Below are positions 1 through 9,994 of a stretch of 64,000 bases of DNA, in pieces (the stretch's first letter is position 1; every line of letters begins with the position of its first letter). The notes under the pieces are model-generated. The model was given only the letters and a program-made list of their open reading frames with translations. It did not search any database and was not told the DNA's origin. The stretch lies in contig NZ_FOHZ01000002.1 of the NCBI RefSeq assembly GCF_900111555.1, positions 278,195 to 342,194 on the forward strand. The letters run 5' to 3'. The stretch comes from Marinobacter segnicrescens. Its GTDB lineage: Bacteria; Pseudomonadota; Gammaproteobacteria; Pseudomonadales; Oleiphilaceae. The position numbers were made by a program, and so were the translations under genes.

Positions 1-114
1 GGCTTCGGAATCATCAGGCGCATACACTGCGAGTGTCTGAAATCCCAACTGACGAGCCGCCCGAATGATCCGGATAGCGATCTCGCCACGATTGGCGATG
101 AGGATCTTCTCCAT
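1..114 (-). CDS. Biotin carboxylase, N-terminal fragment (cut by window edge)
   Basis: Only the first 38 codons are in the window; the gene runs off the left edge. The ATG is at 112-114 on the minus strand and the peptide starts [20 protein letters not shown], the typical N-terminus of the ATP-grasp biotin carboxylase domain of acyl-CoA carboxylases, which carboxylates biotin using ATP and bicarbonate. It lies 61 bp after the CoA ligase gene and on the same strand, so it is probably the third gene of the carboxylase operon. The full-length carboxylase at 1932 already contains its own biotin carboxylase domain, so this would be a second one. Whether a biotin-carrier domain follows cannot be seen. 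Confidence 0.8.
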   Translation of the reverse strand, partial: MEKILIANRGEIAIRIIRAARQLGFQTLAVYAPDDSEA

Positions 115-175
115 TACTTGGTTCACCTTAATCTTGTTATCGGTCTCCCGGCAGCCGGCTGAGCTGGCCCGGTTC

Positions 176-1885
176 TCAACGAGCCTGAGATTCAGTAAGC
201 ATCTGCTTCAGCTTGTACTTCTCTATTTTGTTCGTAGGCGTCACTGGTAGCGCATCCACAATCCGGACGTGGCGAGGTCTCATATATTTCGGCATATTCT
301 CAGTGGCAAATGCAGCAATATCGCTCTCTGTACAGGTGCCGGCCTCCTTGAGCTCAATGAACACCGCTATATCATCTTCATTACCCTCCTGGGCCGGTAT
401 CGGAACGGCCGCTACGGCCCGAACGTCCGGATGATCCACAAGCAGGGACTCCACCTCATAGGAAGAAACATTTTCACCTCGCACCCGGAAATAGCCCCCC
501 ATCCGGTCGACAAACCGGAAGGTGCCGTCGCCCTCTTCGACTACTGCATCGCCGGTGTGAAACCAGAGATTTCGCCAGGCTTTGAGGGTGGCCTCAGGTT
601 TGTTCAGATACTGTTGAAGCAGCAGCCCGGGGAATCTTGGTCGGAACGCCAACTGGCCAACCTGGCCAGGAGGGAGGCGATTGTCATCCTCATCCAGAAT
701 GGCGACATCCACCAGCGGCGACGGCCTGCCCATAAAGCCGGGCGGCAGGGCGGTTTTACCGCTGACAACCAGACGTCCTGATGCTTCGGCAGACGCCCTG
801 AGCTCGGCCTTCGACAAGCCTTTATACAGTTCAGGTGGTGTACCTGTCTGGTCACCAAACTGGTCGATAATGGCCATAAAGCCGGCCCCCGACTCAGTCT
901 GACCGAACCCACAGGTAACAAAGTCAAACCCGAACCGTTTGGCGACCTCGTGGTGGTTCGCCGGGAGCGGCTGCATGTGCACCTTATTAAGGGTGTTGTT
1001 ACGATCACCTTCCGAGGGCGGTGCGGACATGAGCCATGGGATCATGACATCCAGGAGAATTCCGGCGCTTGCACCGCACTCGCGGATCCGGGACCAGAAC
1101 TCGGAGGGACTGAACCGGTTCCACAGGCCCACGGTGTTACCCTTCCAGACCGCTTTTACCAGAAGCGCGTAGGCGCCACCAACGTGATACATCGGTAAAT
1201 CGCAATACACCACATCCTCCGATGTCCATTGGCTGCGTCCCGCAAAGGCGTACTGATTGATCCAGCGGAAAGGCAGCAAAACGCCCTTGGCGGGCCCGGT
1301 CGTTCCGGAGGTATAGATAATGGTCGCCGGGTCAAACGGACCAAGCTCAGGATCAGCCAGTGAGATGCCGGACGTCGTCAGGGTATCAAGCCGATGTACC
1401 GTCGACTTTGGCAACTCAACGCCAGACTCACTGGTCTCACCGGAGGTGTCCGGACCGATTACGACATGGTCTGGCGTAATGTCTGGACCGATTTTGTCCA
1501 GTTCCGGCCCAAAGGACGGGTCAGTAATCAGAACAGGAGCCGCGGTATCATTTATCTGATAGCTGAGCAGCTTGCCCCTGAGGTTGAAGTTGATCGGCGC
1601 ATAGATGGCCCCGACCTGCCAACAGGCAAACATTGAAATCGCGGCGAGTAATGAATTACTGGTGAGTACACTTACCGGCTGACCCCGTCCGATGCCCAGG
1701 GAAGCCAGTCCACGGGCGATCTCCTCGCTCCGGTCATGCATCTCCCTGAACGTCAGCTTTTCGCCCGTTTCCCCGTAGTGGATAAATACCTTGTCGCCGT
1801 TTTCAGAGGCATGCCGTTTCAACTGATAGAGCGGCACATCCCCTTCCGATACCATCTGATCAAAGATTTCTTGTGGCTGTTTCAT
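176..1885 (-). CDS. AMP-forming acyl-CoA synthetase/ligase
   Basis: This 569-residue protein belongs to the ANL superfamily and should activate a carboxylic acid to its CoA thioester through an acyl-adenylate in the cytoplasm. The ATP-binding loop [11 protein letters not shown] is at about residues 191-201, the hinge region with the TGD and RxRGEN motifs follows at about 450-480, and the C-terminal lysine region (NKIEKYKL) is near residue 555. Length is normal. The ATG at 1885 is preceded by AAGGAAG. It lies 46 bp after the single-chain carboxylase gene, suggesting one transcript: the ligase makes the CoA ester and the carboxylase acts on it or on a product. The substrate cannot be read from sequence. 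Confidence 0.85.
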   Translation of the reverse strand: MKQPQEIFDQMVSEGDVPLYQLKRHASENGDKVFIHYGETGEKLTFREMHDRSEEIARGLASLGIGRGQPVSVLTSNSLLAAISMFACWQVGAIYAPINFNLRGKLLSYQINDTAAPVLITDPSFGPELDKIGPDITPDHVVIGPDTSGETSESGVELPKSTVHRLDTLTTSGISLADPELGPFDPATIIYTSGTTGPAKGVLLPFRWINQYAFAGRSQWTSEDVVYCDLPMYHVGGAYALLVKAVWKGNTVGLWNRFSPSEFWSRIRECGASAGILLDVMIPWLMSAPPSEGDRNNTLNKVHMQPLPANHHEVAKRFGFDFVTCGFGQTESGAGFMAIIDQFGDQTGTPPELYKGLSKAELRASAEASGRLVVSGKTALPPGFMGRPSPLVDVAILDEDDNRLPPGQVGQLAFRPRFPGLLLQQYLNKPEATLKAWRNLWFHTGDAVVEEGDGTFRFVDRMGGYFRVRGENVSSYEVESLLVDHPDVRAVAAVPIPAQEGNEDDIAVFIELKEAGTCTESDIAAFATENMPKYMRPRHVRIVDALPVTPTNKIEKYKLKQMLTESQAR

Positions 1886-1931
1886 GCTGGTCTTCCTTTT
1901 GTTTTTGTTACTCTCAGCGTTTCTGAAGACG

Positions 1932-4900
1932 TTACCAGGTGTCTACCATCGGGCGTCGGCGTCCAATGCGTGGACCAGGTTTCCTGACCGATTTGAGGCC
2001 ACGAAGGATCCAGTTACGGGTCTCGGCCGGATCAATAACCGCATCAATCTCCAGGGAGACCGCCATACTCAGGGCCTTCCCCTTCTCGTACTGTTCCGCC
2101 ACCAGCTTCTCGAACATGGCTTTCTGCGCGGCCTCATCACCGGCATTGGCAATTTCATTGCGATAGCCAAGGCGAACGGCACCTTCGAGCCCCATTCCGC
2201 CAAATTCACCAGTGGGCCAGGCCACGTTGAAGAACGGCGCATGGAAAGAACCTGCCGTCATGCCCATGGCACCCAGGCCATAACCTTTGCGAAGAACAAT
2301 GGAAAGCACGGGAACCTGTAGGCTGGCAGCGGTTACGAACATCCGGGTGGTATGACGAACCAGGCCGGTTTTCTCAGCCTCGGGACCGACCATGAACCCC
2401 GGTGTATCACACAGACTGACCAGCGGCACATCATAGGCATCACAAAGCTGCATGAAGCGGGACGCCTTATCAGCTCCATTCGCACAAATTGCTCCGCCCA
2501 GATGGCGCGGATCGTTGGCAATCAAACCAACCGGGCGCCCCTCGATACGAGCGAAGGCCGTTACCATACCTGGTGTAAACTCCGGCCGGAGTTCAAGGTA
2601 GCTGTCGGTATCGACCAACGTACGAATCAATGACCGAATGTCATAGGAGCGCAACCTGTTCTCCGGAATACTGGATCGAAGCAGCCTCTGATCTGCACAG
2701 GTCCACTCCGGCAGCTTGCCCTGGAAGTAAGACATGATCTGGCGGGCGACCTGAGCGGCTTCCCGCTCGTCCTCGACCAGGCAATCCACGACGCCATTGG
2801 CAACCTGTACCGACATGGGGCCGACCTCTTCTGCCGAATAGACGCCGAGCCCGCCGCCCTCGATCATGGCCGGACCGGCCATCCCCAGGCTGGCGTTCCT
2901 GGTGGCGATCAACAGGTCACTGGAGCCAGCAAACACCGCGTTCCCTGCGAAACAACGACCAGAAACAATCCCGATACGAGGTGCCAGTGCGGTTAACCTT
3001 GCGTACTGAAGGAAGCTGGGCTGATCGAGGCCAGCCACCTTGGTGCCGTTATCCGTATCGCCTGGTCGCCCGCCACCCCCTTCGGCAAAAAATATGACCG
3101 GCAGCTGCTGCTCTTCGGCCACCTGTAACACACGGTCCGTTTTCTTGTGGTTCATGGTCCCCTGAGTGCCAGCCAGCACGGTGTAATCGTAGGCCAATAC
3201 AGCACACCGGGCCTGGTCTTCATCGAACATTTCACCATTCACTGCACCCACACCGGCCACCAGGCCGTCAGCCGGGGTCGAGCGAACCAGGTCCTCGACG
3301 GAGCGCCGGCGCCGCTGAGCAGCAAAGGTCAGGGCCCCGTACTCCATGAAGCTGCCTGGGTCGCAGATATTGCCGATGTTTTCGCGCGCCGTGAGCATGC
3401 CCAGCTTGTGACGCTTGGCAACCGCATCCGGTCGCGCCTTGTCCAGTGTCAGGTCGTGACGCTCCATGGCTTCAGCCAGATCCGGACGAATGTAATCAAG
3501 GTCGATTTTCTGCTCAGTTTTCTCTTCGTCCACGTCCGTTTCGCCAGGCTCAATAAAGGCGATGGCCTGCCCTTCATTGACGTAGTCACCCTCACCCAAG
3601 GGCAGCCGCCGGATAAGGCCTGCTGTCGGCGACTTTATTTCATGCTCCATCTTCATTGCTTCAAGGATCGCCAGGGTCTGCCCTTTGGCCACGAGATCAC
3701 CTTCAGCCACCAACGTGGTTACCAGCTGGCCCTGCATGGGAGCGGAGGCAGGTTCGCTCCCTTCCGGAGCTTGTTGTTGAACAGCGGGTTTGTTCGTGTC
3801 TTTGGCGACATCGGAAGTACGGAACAACTGTGGATGGCTCTGCCCTGCCTCGGCGACAAGGTCCGCCATATGATCATCAACGAACCGTGTATATATACGG
3901 TTTTCAGCAACGTCCTCGCGACTCAGGAGCGCCTGCAGAAAAGAGGCATTCGTCTTGACGCCCTCAACCCGGAACTGACAAAGGGCCCGGTAGGCCTTAC
4001 GAACGGCTTGCCCGTATTGCCGTGCTCCCGTGTGAACGATCAGCTTTGCTAACAGTGAGTCAAAGTGCGGGCTGGTGGTGTACCCCCGGTACCCGAAGGT
4101 GTCGACACGAATACCTGGCCCGGAAGGCGGCTCGAACGTCTCAAGGGTGCCTCCACTGGGGTGGGTGGAGCCATCAGCGTCCATGGATTCCATGTTTACC
4201 CGGCACTGAATCGCGTAGCCTTTCGGATCAGGTATCTCAGTCTGCGAAAGATTAAGTCCTGCCAGGCTTGCACCACCCAGGACCGCGATCTGTGACTGGA
4301 CAAGGTCAACACCAGTAATTTCTTCGGTGACCGTATGCTCCACCTGAAGCCGGGGATTCGCTTCTATAAAGAAAAAATCCCGGCCATTTTCGTCCACCAG
4401 GAATTCAAAGGTACCCAATCCGGCATAGTTAACATGTCGCGCCATTCGCAGTGCCGCATCCAACAGCCTGTCTCGGGTTGCAGCTGCCAACGTCGGGCTT
4501 GGGGCGACTTCGACGAGTTTCTGGTTACGACGCTGCAGGCTGCACTCCCTTTCCCACAGGTGAACCGCGTTACCGCGTCCATCTCCGAGTACCTGAACTT
4601 CAATATGCCTGGCCGTTCGGACCAGGCGCTCAACGTAAAGCCCCTCGTTCCCGAATGCAGCTTTGGCTTCGCGGGCACATGCCCGGTAGGCCTCTTCCAG
4701 GTTTTCGCCTGGCAACACAATCCGCATACCACGACCGCCACCACCGGAAATGGCCTTGATAACCACCGCCACATCACTGCCAAGGCTCGCTGCAAACTCG
4801 CGAGTATCGTTTAATGAAGTACGGCCCTTGGTACCAGGGACGACGGGCACGTCACAGTGCTCTGCAAGCGCTCGCGCAGCCGCCTTGTCACCCAGCTCTT

Positions 4901-5231
4901 CCAGCGTAGCGGGATCAGGTCCAATAAAGGTGATGTTGTGTCGGCCACACTGTCTTGCCAGTTCGGCATTCTCACTGAGGAAGCCATAACCCGGGTGCAG
5001 GGCATCCGCCGATATCTCCCTCGCGGCCTGAATAATCGCGTCGATATCCAGATAAGCGCGAGCGCCTTTTCCGGGCAAGCATACTGTGTAGTCCGCATGG
5101 GCAAGGTGGAGGGAATCCCGGTCATCCTCGGAATAGATGGCCACGGTTTCCAGCCCCATCTCAGAGGCGGCCCGGGCAATTCGGATAGCAATTTCACCAC
5201 GATTGGCAATCAGCAGTTTTTTGAACTTCAC
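1932..5231 (-). CDS. Single-chain acyl-CoA carboxylase (BC-BCCP-CT fusion)
   Basis: This is a 1099-residue multidomain biotin enzyme. The N-terminal biotin carboxylase domain (about 1-450) has the glycine loop GGGGRGMRI and EANPRLQVEH. A biotin-carrier domain follows with EAMKME, the biotinylated lysine at about residue 527. A carboxyltransferase domain of AccD/PccB type occupies about 560-1099. Having all three on one chain recalls the long-chain acyl-CoA carboxylase (LCC) type known from mycobacteria and proteobacteria; most relatives split alpha and beta subunits. I chose the GTG at 5229-5231 because GAAGAGG stands seven bases upstream; the longer reading frame begins at a TTG without a clear site. 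It is the first gene of a minus-strand operon and divergent from the TetR gene at 5469. The acyl-CoA substrate is unknown. Confidence 0.85.
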   Translation of the reverse strand: MKFKKLLIANRGEIAIRIARAASEMGLETVAIYSEDDRDSLHLAHADYTVCLPGKGARAYLDIDAIIQAAREISADALHPGYGFLSENAELARQCGRHNITFIGPDPATLEELGDKAAARALAEHCDVPVVPGTKGRTSLNDTREFAASLGSDVAVVIKAISGGGGRGMRIVLPGENLEEAYRACAREAKAAFGNEGLYVERLVRTARHIEVQVLGDGRGNAVHLWERECSLQRRNQKLVEVAPSPTLAAATRDRLLDAALRMARHVNYAGLGTFEFLVDENGRDFFFIEANPRLQVEHTVTEEITGVDLVQSQIAVLGGASLAGLNLSQTEIPDPKGYAIQCRVNMESMDADGSTHPSGGTLETFEPPSGPGIRVDTFGYRGYTTSPHFDSLLAKLIVHTGARQYGQAVRKAYRALCQFRVEGVKTNASFLQALLSREDVAENRIYTRFVDDHMADLVAEAGQSHPQLFRTSDVAKDTNKPAVQQQAPEGSEPASAPMQGQLVTTLVAEGDLVAKGQTLAILEAMKMEHEIKSPTAGLIRRLPLGEGDYVNEGQAIAFIEPGETDVDEEKTEQKIDLDYIRPDLAEAMERHDLTLDKARPDAVAKRHKLGMLTARENIGNICDPGSFMEYGALTFAAQRRRRSVEDLVRSTPADGLVAGVGAVNGEMFDEDQARCAVLAYDYTVLAGTQGTMNHKKTDRVLQVAEEQQLPVIFFAEGGGGRPGDTDNGTKVAGLDQPSFLQYARLTALAPRIGIVSGRCFAGNAVFAGSSDLLIATRNASLGMAGPAMIEGGGLGVYSAEEVGPMSVQVANGVVDCLVEDEREAAQVARQIMSYFQGKLPEWTCADQRLLRSSIPENRLRSYDIRSLIRTLVDTDSYLELRPEFTPGMVTAFARIEGRPVGLIANDPRHLGGAICANGADKASRFMQLCDAYDVPLVSLCDTPGFMVGPEAEKTGLVRHTTRMFVTAASLQVPVLSIVLRKGYGLGAMGMTAGSFHAPFFNVAWPTGEFGGMGLEGAVRLGYRNEIANAGDEAAQKAMFEKLVAEQYEKGKALSMAVSLEIDAVIDPAETRNWILRGLKSVRKPGPRIGRRRPMVDTW

Positions 5232-5401
5232 AGGATGACCTCTTCCGATTATTGGCTTTGTTATCAGATCGGCAGCCAAGGCCAGGCAAACCAGGCGCCT
5301 CTCCCCGCTTCGCTGGTATTATTGAGGTGATTCACTTGACGCCCAGCGGAACAGCTACCACTCTCACTTACTTACACGTCAGTCAGTTTTATCCAAAAAA
5401 A

Positions 5402-5423
5402 ACTGACTTGCAAGCAAGTCAGT
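5402..5423. promoter_or_regulatory. Probable TetR operator, 10-bp inverted repeat
   Basis: ACTGACTTGC and its exact reverse complement GCAAGTCAGT are separated by AA. The site lies in the 237-bp gap between the divergent carboxylase (5231) and TetR (5469) genes. A further pair, GTCAGTTTT at 5382-5390 and AAAACTGAC at 5399-5407, partly overlaps it and repeats the GTCAGT core. Spacing and symmetry fit a dimeric TetR operator controlling both directions. Assignment to the neighbouring TetR is inference. Confidence 0.65.
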
Positions 5424-5468
5424 AATTGGCAATGATAAGGGATGCCGAGAACCGCTAACGGAGAATTC

Positions 5469-6110
5469 ATGCCAGCAACTGTCACGTCCCCTGCACCATC
5501 ACGCGCTAAAGCGAGCGACACCCGGGCACGCATCCTGGAGGTCGCCAGGCGCCTGTTCATCACCCGGGGGGTCGATGCAGTCAGTTACGGCGATATTGCA
5601 AAGGAAGTCGGTTCAACCCGCGCAAACCTGCATTACCACTTCGGCAATAAGGCCGAACTGGTCAAGGAGGTATTTGCAGACACCTTTGAGGAAGTACGCC
5701 AAAAGCTCGAAGGCATTTGGCTGAAGCCCGGGCTCTCACTGGAGGACCGGATTGACCTTTTATTCGAAGACGCCCGGGATCGGTTTCACGAGTTCAATCA
5801 ACCAGGTGACGAACGAACTCCCTGGAGCCTTTCCTCCCGTGCTCGATTTGATTTCAGCTCGGTGGACACGGAAGTGGTTGAAGGTATCGGTGAAATGTCC
5901 CGCTTCTTTGAAGAATGCGTGACACACGGCGTAAAGATTGCCATTGGTGCCGGCGAGTACCGAACCGACACCCCGGTAAAGGATGTGGTTCTGATGATTA
6001 CCCCACTATGGTATTTCGGTTCACCGATTACCCAGTTCTCGGGAATCAAAAGACTGAAAAACCACTACGCAGCGACGAAGAGAACGATAAAGGCTGCCTA
6101 CGGTGCCTGA
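5469..6110 (+). CDS. TetR/AcrR-family transcriptional regulator
   Basis: This 213-residue protein has an N-terminal TetR helix-turn-helix at about residues 15-62 (ARILEVARRLFITRG, then YGDIAKEVGSTRANLHYHF) and a ligand-binding C-terminal part. I place the start at 5469, where CGGAG stands about six bases upstream; the ATG at 5442 has its purine run almost touching it. It is divergent from the carboxylase operon with a 22-bp palindrome between them, and 80 bp upstream of the ABC transporter genes in the same direction. It therefore probably represses the carboxylase operon and may also head the transporter transcript. The ligand is likely an acyl-CoA or the substrate acid, which is inference. 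Confidence 0.85.
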   Translation: MPATVTSPAPSRAKASDTRARILEVARRLFITRGVDAVSYGDIAKEVGSTRANLHYHFGNKAELVKEVFADTFEEVRQKLEGIWLKPGLSLEDRIDLLFEDARDRFHEFNQPGDERTPWSLSSRARFDFSSVDTEVVEGIGEMSRFFEECVTHGVKIAIGAGEYRTDTPVKDVVLMITPLWYFGSPITQFSGIKRLKNHYAATKRTIKAAYGA

Positions 6111-6190
6111 GTGATCTGACCGCTCACTCGACACTACTCTACGAAACAAGAACAAACAGCCCGGACTGGATTCGGGTGCGTGGAGGAAAC

Positions 6191-7264
6191 ATGTTAGTTG
6201 CATCGAACGAGCAGGCTTCGGGCTTCGATGCCCGGCCTGCGGGATCGCCGGCGGAGGCCGGGCAATCCACCAATGCTAGTGTGACGCCCATTCTCGATGT
6301 GCGTGGTTTGAGCATTTCTTTCCGGGGCCGTGACGGAATCACCCATGTGACCCGCGACGTCTCCTTTACTGTCGCCCCCGGCGAGCGGGTCGGCGTCGTC
6401 GGAGAGAGCGGCTGCGGCAAGTCGGTTACCGGCCTTTCCCTACTCCGCCTGTTACCCGAGCGCACAGCGATCATCGACGGAGAAATCCGGTTTGATGGCC
6501 GTGACCTTATGTCCATGCGCCCCAAAGAAGTCCGTGCCATCCGGGGTCGCGACATCAGCATGATATTCCAGGAGCCGATGACTGCGCTGGATCCTGTATT
6601 CACTGTTGGGCAGCAACTTGTCGAGACGCTTCGCACGCACTACCCGGTACCCCCGGCAGAAGCCAGGGAGCGTGCCATCCAGGCACTGAAGGATGTCGGG
6701 ATACCTTCGCCCGAAACCCGGGTGGACGAGTACCCCCACCAGTTCTCCGGCGGGATGCGCCAGCGAGTCATGATCGCGATGGCGCTGATCTGCAAGCCAA
6801 AACTGATTATCGCGGATGAGCCCACCACGGCGCTGGACGTTACGGTACAGGCGCAGATCATCGATCTGCTGACGGAACTGAGCGAAAACACCGGCGCCGC
6901 CTTGCTGTTCATTACACACGACCTCGGTGTTGTGGCTGAAACCTGCAGCCGGATGATCACCATGTATGCCGGCGAGGTCGTCGAGACCTCCCCCGTGGAC
7001 GACGTACTCCGGCGCCCGGGCCACCCTTACACGTCCGGCCTCTTGCGTTCACTCCCCCGGCTCAGCGACCGTGGCGGAAGACTTCCGTTCATCCCCGGTC
7101 GGGTCCCCTCACCGAACGCCATGCCTGAGGGGTGCCGCTTTCAGGCTCGATGCCCGCACGCCAGTGAGGGTTGTGAGCGATACCAGACCATGACGGAAAT
7201 CGATCGGCAACGACACGCCCGATGTCACAAGGCAACGCAGCTGAAACTCGAGGGGGCGGTCTAA
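6191..7264 (+). CDS. Dpp/Opp-type ABC transporter ATPase (DppD-like)
   Basis: This 357-residue ATP-binding subunit has Walker A GESGCGKS at about residues 71-78, the signature FSGGMRQR at about 185-192 and Walker B LIIADEP at about 205-211. The C-terminal oligopeptide-transporter extension carries the cysteine-rich CRFQARCPHASEGC segment that marks the Opp/Dpp subfamily. I chose the ATG at 6191 because GGAGGAAAC stands directly before it; the much longer open frame starts inside the TetR gene. Its stop overlaps the next ATPase start (TAATG at 7262-7266), so the two are translationally coupled. Together they power the permeases at 9995 and 10951. Confidence 0.9.
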   Translation: MLVASNEQASGFDARPAGSPAEAGQSTNASVTPILDVRGLSISFRGRDGITHVTRDVSFTVAPGERVGVVGESGCGKSVTGLSLLRLLPERTAIIDGEIRFDGRDLMSMRPKEVRAIRGRDISMIFQEPMTALDPVFTVGQQLVETLRTHYPVPPAEARERAIQALKDVGIPSPETRVDEYPHQFSGGMRQRVMIAMALICKPKLIIADEPTTALDVTVQAQIIDLLTELSENTGAALLFITHDLGVVAETCSRMITMYAGEVVETSPVDDVLRRPGHPYTSGLLRSLPRLSDRGGRLPFIPGRVPSPNAMPEGCRFQARCPHASEGCERYQTMTEIDRQRHARCHKATQLKLEGAV

Positions 7265-8277
7265 TGGGTGTCACTGTCAGTCAGTCCACGGGGCCGAACA
7301 CCGACAATATCGTGACGGTCGACAACCTGAAGATTCATTTTCCGCTCAAGGGCGGACAAACCGTTAAAGCGGTGGATGGAGTGAGCTTCCAGATACGCTC
7401 CGGTGAAACGCTGGGGATTATCGGAGAGTCCGGTTCGGGAAAATCCACGGTGGGTCGAGCGCTCGTTGGTCTTTTGAAGCCCACAGACGGCACCCTACGC
7501 TATGGGGAGACCGATATTTCCGAGTTATCGGCCAACGAGTACAAGCGACTTCGCAAAAACTACCAGATCATCTTCCAGGACCCCCATGCAGCTCTGAACC
7601 CCCGCATGACCATTCTGCAGAGCCTGGTTGAGCCCATGGAGATCCAGAACGAAGGCACCCGTGAATCCCGGCGCAAAACGGCGCTGGCCTCACTTGAGCG
7701 GGCGGGCCTGGCTCCTGAAATAGCCCTTCGTTATCCCCACGAGCTGTCCGGGGGACAAAAGCAACGCATTAATATTGCGCGAGCGCTGACCGTCCACCCC
7801 CAGTTCATCGTTTGTGACGAAGTAGTGGCAGCGTTGGACGTGTCAGTACGCGGCTCGATACTAAACCTTTTTGCGGATCTGCAAGAAGAGCTGGGCCTGA
7901 CCTACGCGTTTATTACCCACGACATCTCAGTGGTCGCCCATGTCAGCCAACGGGTGGGAGTCATGTACCTTGGCAACATGATGGAGCTGGGGCCCACTGA
8001 CACCGTCATCGAAAAGCCGCTACACCCTTACACCCAGGCATTGTTGTCGGCTGAGCCCCGCCCGGTACCCAGCGATATGCGAGAAGACAGGCGCATCCAT
8101 TTGCAGGGAGAAATACCAAGCCCGGTCTCCCCACCCAGCGGCTGCCGCTTCCGTACCCGTTGTCCGTTCGCCACCGACAGGTGCCAGACAGACGTTCCTG
8201 AATGGCGTGAAATCGCTCCCGAACATTGGGTCGCGTGCCACTACGCCAAACTGGAAGGCCTTGAGCAAGAAGTGTGA
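7264..8277 (+). CDS. Dpp/Opp-type ABC transporter ATPase (DppF-like)
   Basis: This 337-residue second ATP-binding subunit has Walker A GESGSGKST at about residues 54-62, the signature LSGGQKQR and a Walker B ending in CDEVVAALD, with the C-terminal CRFRTRCPFATDRC extension. In Walker B the usual PTT after the catalytic glutamate is replaced by VVA, which is common in the DppF branch. It starts inside the stop codon of the preceding gene and is followed after 54 bp by the substrate-binding protein. A heterodimer of two different ATPases is usual for this transporter type. Confidence 0.9.
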   Translation: MGVTVSQSTGPNTDNIVTVDNLKIHFPLKGGQTVKAVDGVSFQIRSGETLGIIGESGSGKSTVGRALVGLLKPTDGTLRYGETDISELSANEYKRLRKNYQIIFQDPHAALNPRMTILQSLVEPMEIQNEGTRESRRKTALASLERAGLAPEIALRYPHELSGGQKQRINIARALTVHPQFIVCDEVVAALDVSVRGSILNLFADLQEELGLTYAFITHDISVVAHVSQRVGVMYLGNMMELGPTDTVIEKPLHPYTQALLSAEPRPVPSDMREDRRIHLQGEIPSPVSPPSGCRFRTRCPFATDRCQTDVPEWREIAPEHWVACHYAKLEGLEQEV

Positions 8278-8331
8278 CAACGAAAGCAGTTCACAGAACC
8301 CACAGAACAATCACAAAAAGGGAGTACCCCT

Positions 8332-9915
8332 ATGCGAAGTAAAGACAAATCCGTAGTTGCAAAAGGTAATGGTTTTACACTTGGGCGCCGGGAATTCCTG
8401 GGGCTGATGGCGGGAACCGCTGCCGTTGCCAGCATGGCGGGCCCCTCGGCCTTGCTCGCGAAAGTTAAAGACAATGGGGGGACGCTCCGTGTCGGCGCCG
8501 CGGCCAATCCTTCCAGCATGGATCCCGCTACCGGCGGGTCCGGGTCCGATCACGTCTTTTTGTTCCCGGTCTTTGCCACGCTGGTCGATTGGGAGTACGA
8601 CACTCTCAAGGCGATTCCCGGCCTCGCAAAAAGCTGGGAGTATCCGGACCCACAAACGCTCGTCCTGAACATCCGCGAGGGGGTCACCTTCCATGACGGT
8701 ACAACCCTCGACGCCGAAGCGGTGAAGTTCAACCTTGATCGCAACCGCACCGATCCCCGTTCCAATATTCGCGCAGACCTGGCCTCCGTAGAAAGTGTCG
8801 AAGTCAGTGCGCCTTACCAGGTCAAACTGAACCTCAAGGCACCCGACACCTCACTGCCGCTGGTTCTTTCGGACCGGGCCGGAATGATGGTCTCACCGAG
8901 CGCCATTAAGAAATTTGGCGAAGACTCTGATCGCAACCCTGTCGGTGCCGGTCCGATGAAATTCGTCGAATGGAACGATGGGGACAGCATTACCCTTGAG
9001 CGCAACCCTGATTACTGGAAAAACGAGCGCCCCCTGGTAGACGGCATTACTTTCCGGATCATCACAGACAGCTCTACGCGCCTGCGATCGGTCATGTCCG
9101 GGCAAAACGACCTGGCGTACCAGCTTGAGGGGCGCCAAAAGCCATTGATTGAGCGTGGCGGATCCGTCGAAGGCGTATCAGGCTCGACGGTTTATTGTTT
9201 CCAGATCTACCTGAACCATTCCAAAGGTCCGCTGAGCAACGTGAAGGTACGCCAGGCGCTCAACTACGCTATTGACCGAGAAGCCCTGGTCAGGGCCTCA
9301 ATGCATGGTGCAGGCGAGCCAGCTTATATGAACCTGCCATCTTCGCATTGGGCCTATGATGCCGACGTGGCGAAACTCTATCCCTACGATCCCGATAAAG
9401 CCCGCCAGTTGCTGACTGAGGCCGGGTACCCCGACGGAATCGACCTGGATATGCGCGGTTACAACGATCAGGGATCGGTTCAACGACAGGAAATCCTTAT
9501 GGCCATGCTCAAGGACGTGGGAATCCGAGGCCGCTTCAAGACCGGAACTATCTCGGATATGTCTGCCGCGTACTTTGCCCGGGGTGAAGGTGACTTCCTG
9601 GTCTCCGCCTGGACCGGTCGTCCGGACCCCTCATTGACCTATGCGCTGCTGTATGCCGGTGATTCGTACTTCAATGCTGGCAAGGTAGAACCGCCAGAAG
9701 GGTTGATGGATGCTATCCGTGCCTCCCGCAGCACCAATGATATTGAGGAACGGAAGAAAGCCTTCTCTACCGTACAGCGCATCGTCATGGAGAACGCGCT
9801 GGTTGTTCCCCTCGCCTTCCGCCAGGACATCATGGCGCACACGGACAAGGTCAATAACCTGCAGACCAATTTGCTTGGTAAGCCCAAGTTCGAACACGTT
9901 TATCTGGAAAGCTAA
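8332..9915 (+). CDS. Extracellular solute-binding protein, family 5 (Dpp/Opp type)
   Basis: This 527-residue periplasmic receptor of the SBP_bac_5 family belongs to the ABC transporter encoded around it. The N-terminus has a twin-arginine pattern (GRREFLGLMAG, arginines 19-20) followed by a hydrophobic stretch ending near SALLAK, so export by Tat is likely. The mature part has the family pattern ending in the two-lobed peptide/nickel-binding fold. AAAGGGAG precedes the ATG. Family members bind peptides, nickel, glutathione, opines or other amphipathic molecules; two CoA ligases at the end of this operon suggest the imported compound is, or yields, a carboxylic acid. That ligand is inference. 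Confidence 0.88.
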   Translation: MRSKDKSVVAKGNGFTLGRREFLGLMAGTAAVASMAGPSALLAKVKDNGGTLRVGAAANPSSMDPATGGSGSDHVFLFPVFATLVDWEYDTLKAIPGLAKSWEYPDPQTLVLNIREGVTFHDGTTLDAEAVKFNLDRNRTDPRSNIRADLASVESVEVSAPYQVKLNLKAPDTSLPLVLSDRAGMMVSPSAIKKFGEDSDRNPVGAGPMKFVEWNDGDSITLERNPDYWKNERPLVDGITFRIITDSSTRLRSVMSGQNDLAYQLEGRQKPLIERGGSVEGVSGSTVYCFQIYLNHSKGPLSNVKVRQALNYAIDREALVRASMHGAGEPAYMNLPSSHWAYDADVAKLYPYDPDKARQLLTEAGYPDGIDLDMRGYNDQGSVQRQEILMAMLKDVGIRGRFKTGTISDMSAAYFARGEGDFLVSAWTGRPDPSLTYALLYAGDSYFNAGKVEPPEGLMDAIRASRSTNDIEERKKAFSTVQRIVMENALVVPLAFRQDIMAHTDKVNNLQTNLLGKPKFEHVYLES

Positions 9916-9925
9916 CAAGTGTGAT

Positions 9926-9964
9926 CGGTCAGGGTAAGCGGCATTGCCCCCCTTACTCTGACCG
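9926..9964 (+). terminator. Intra-operon stem-loop after the solute-binding protein gene
   Basis: CGGTCAGGGTAAG at 9926-9938 pairs with CTTACTCTGACCG at 9952-9964 with one mismatch and a GC-rich inner part. A T-run follows only after 11 bases, so it is at best a weak terminator. Such hairpins between receptor and permease genes often keep receptor mRNA in excess. Confidence 0.5.
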
Positions 9965-9994
9965 CTATCTACTCTTTTTCACGTCGGACTGATT

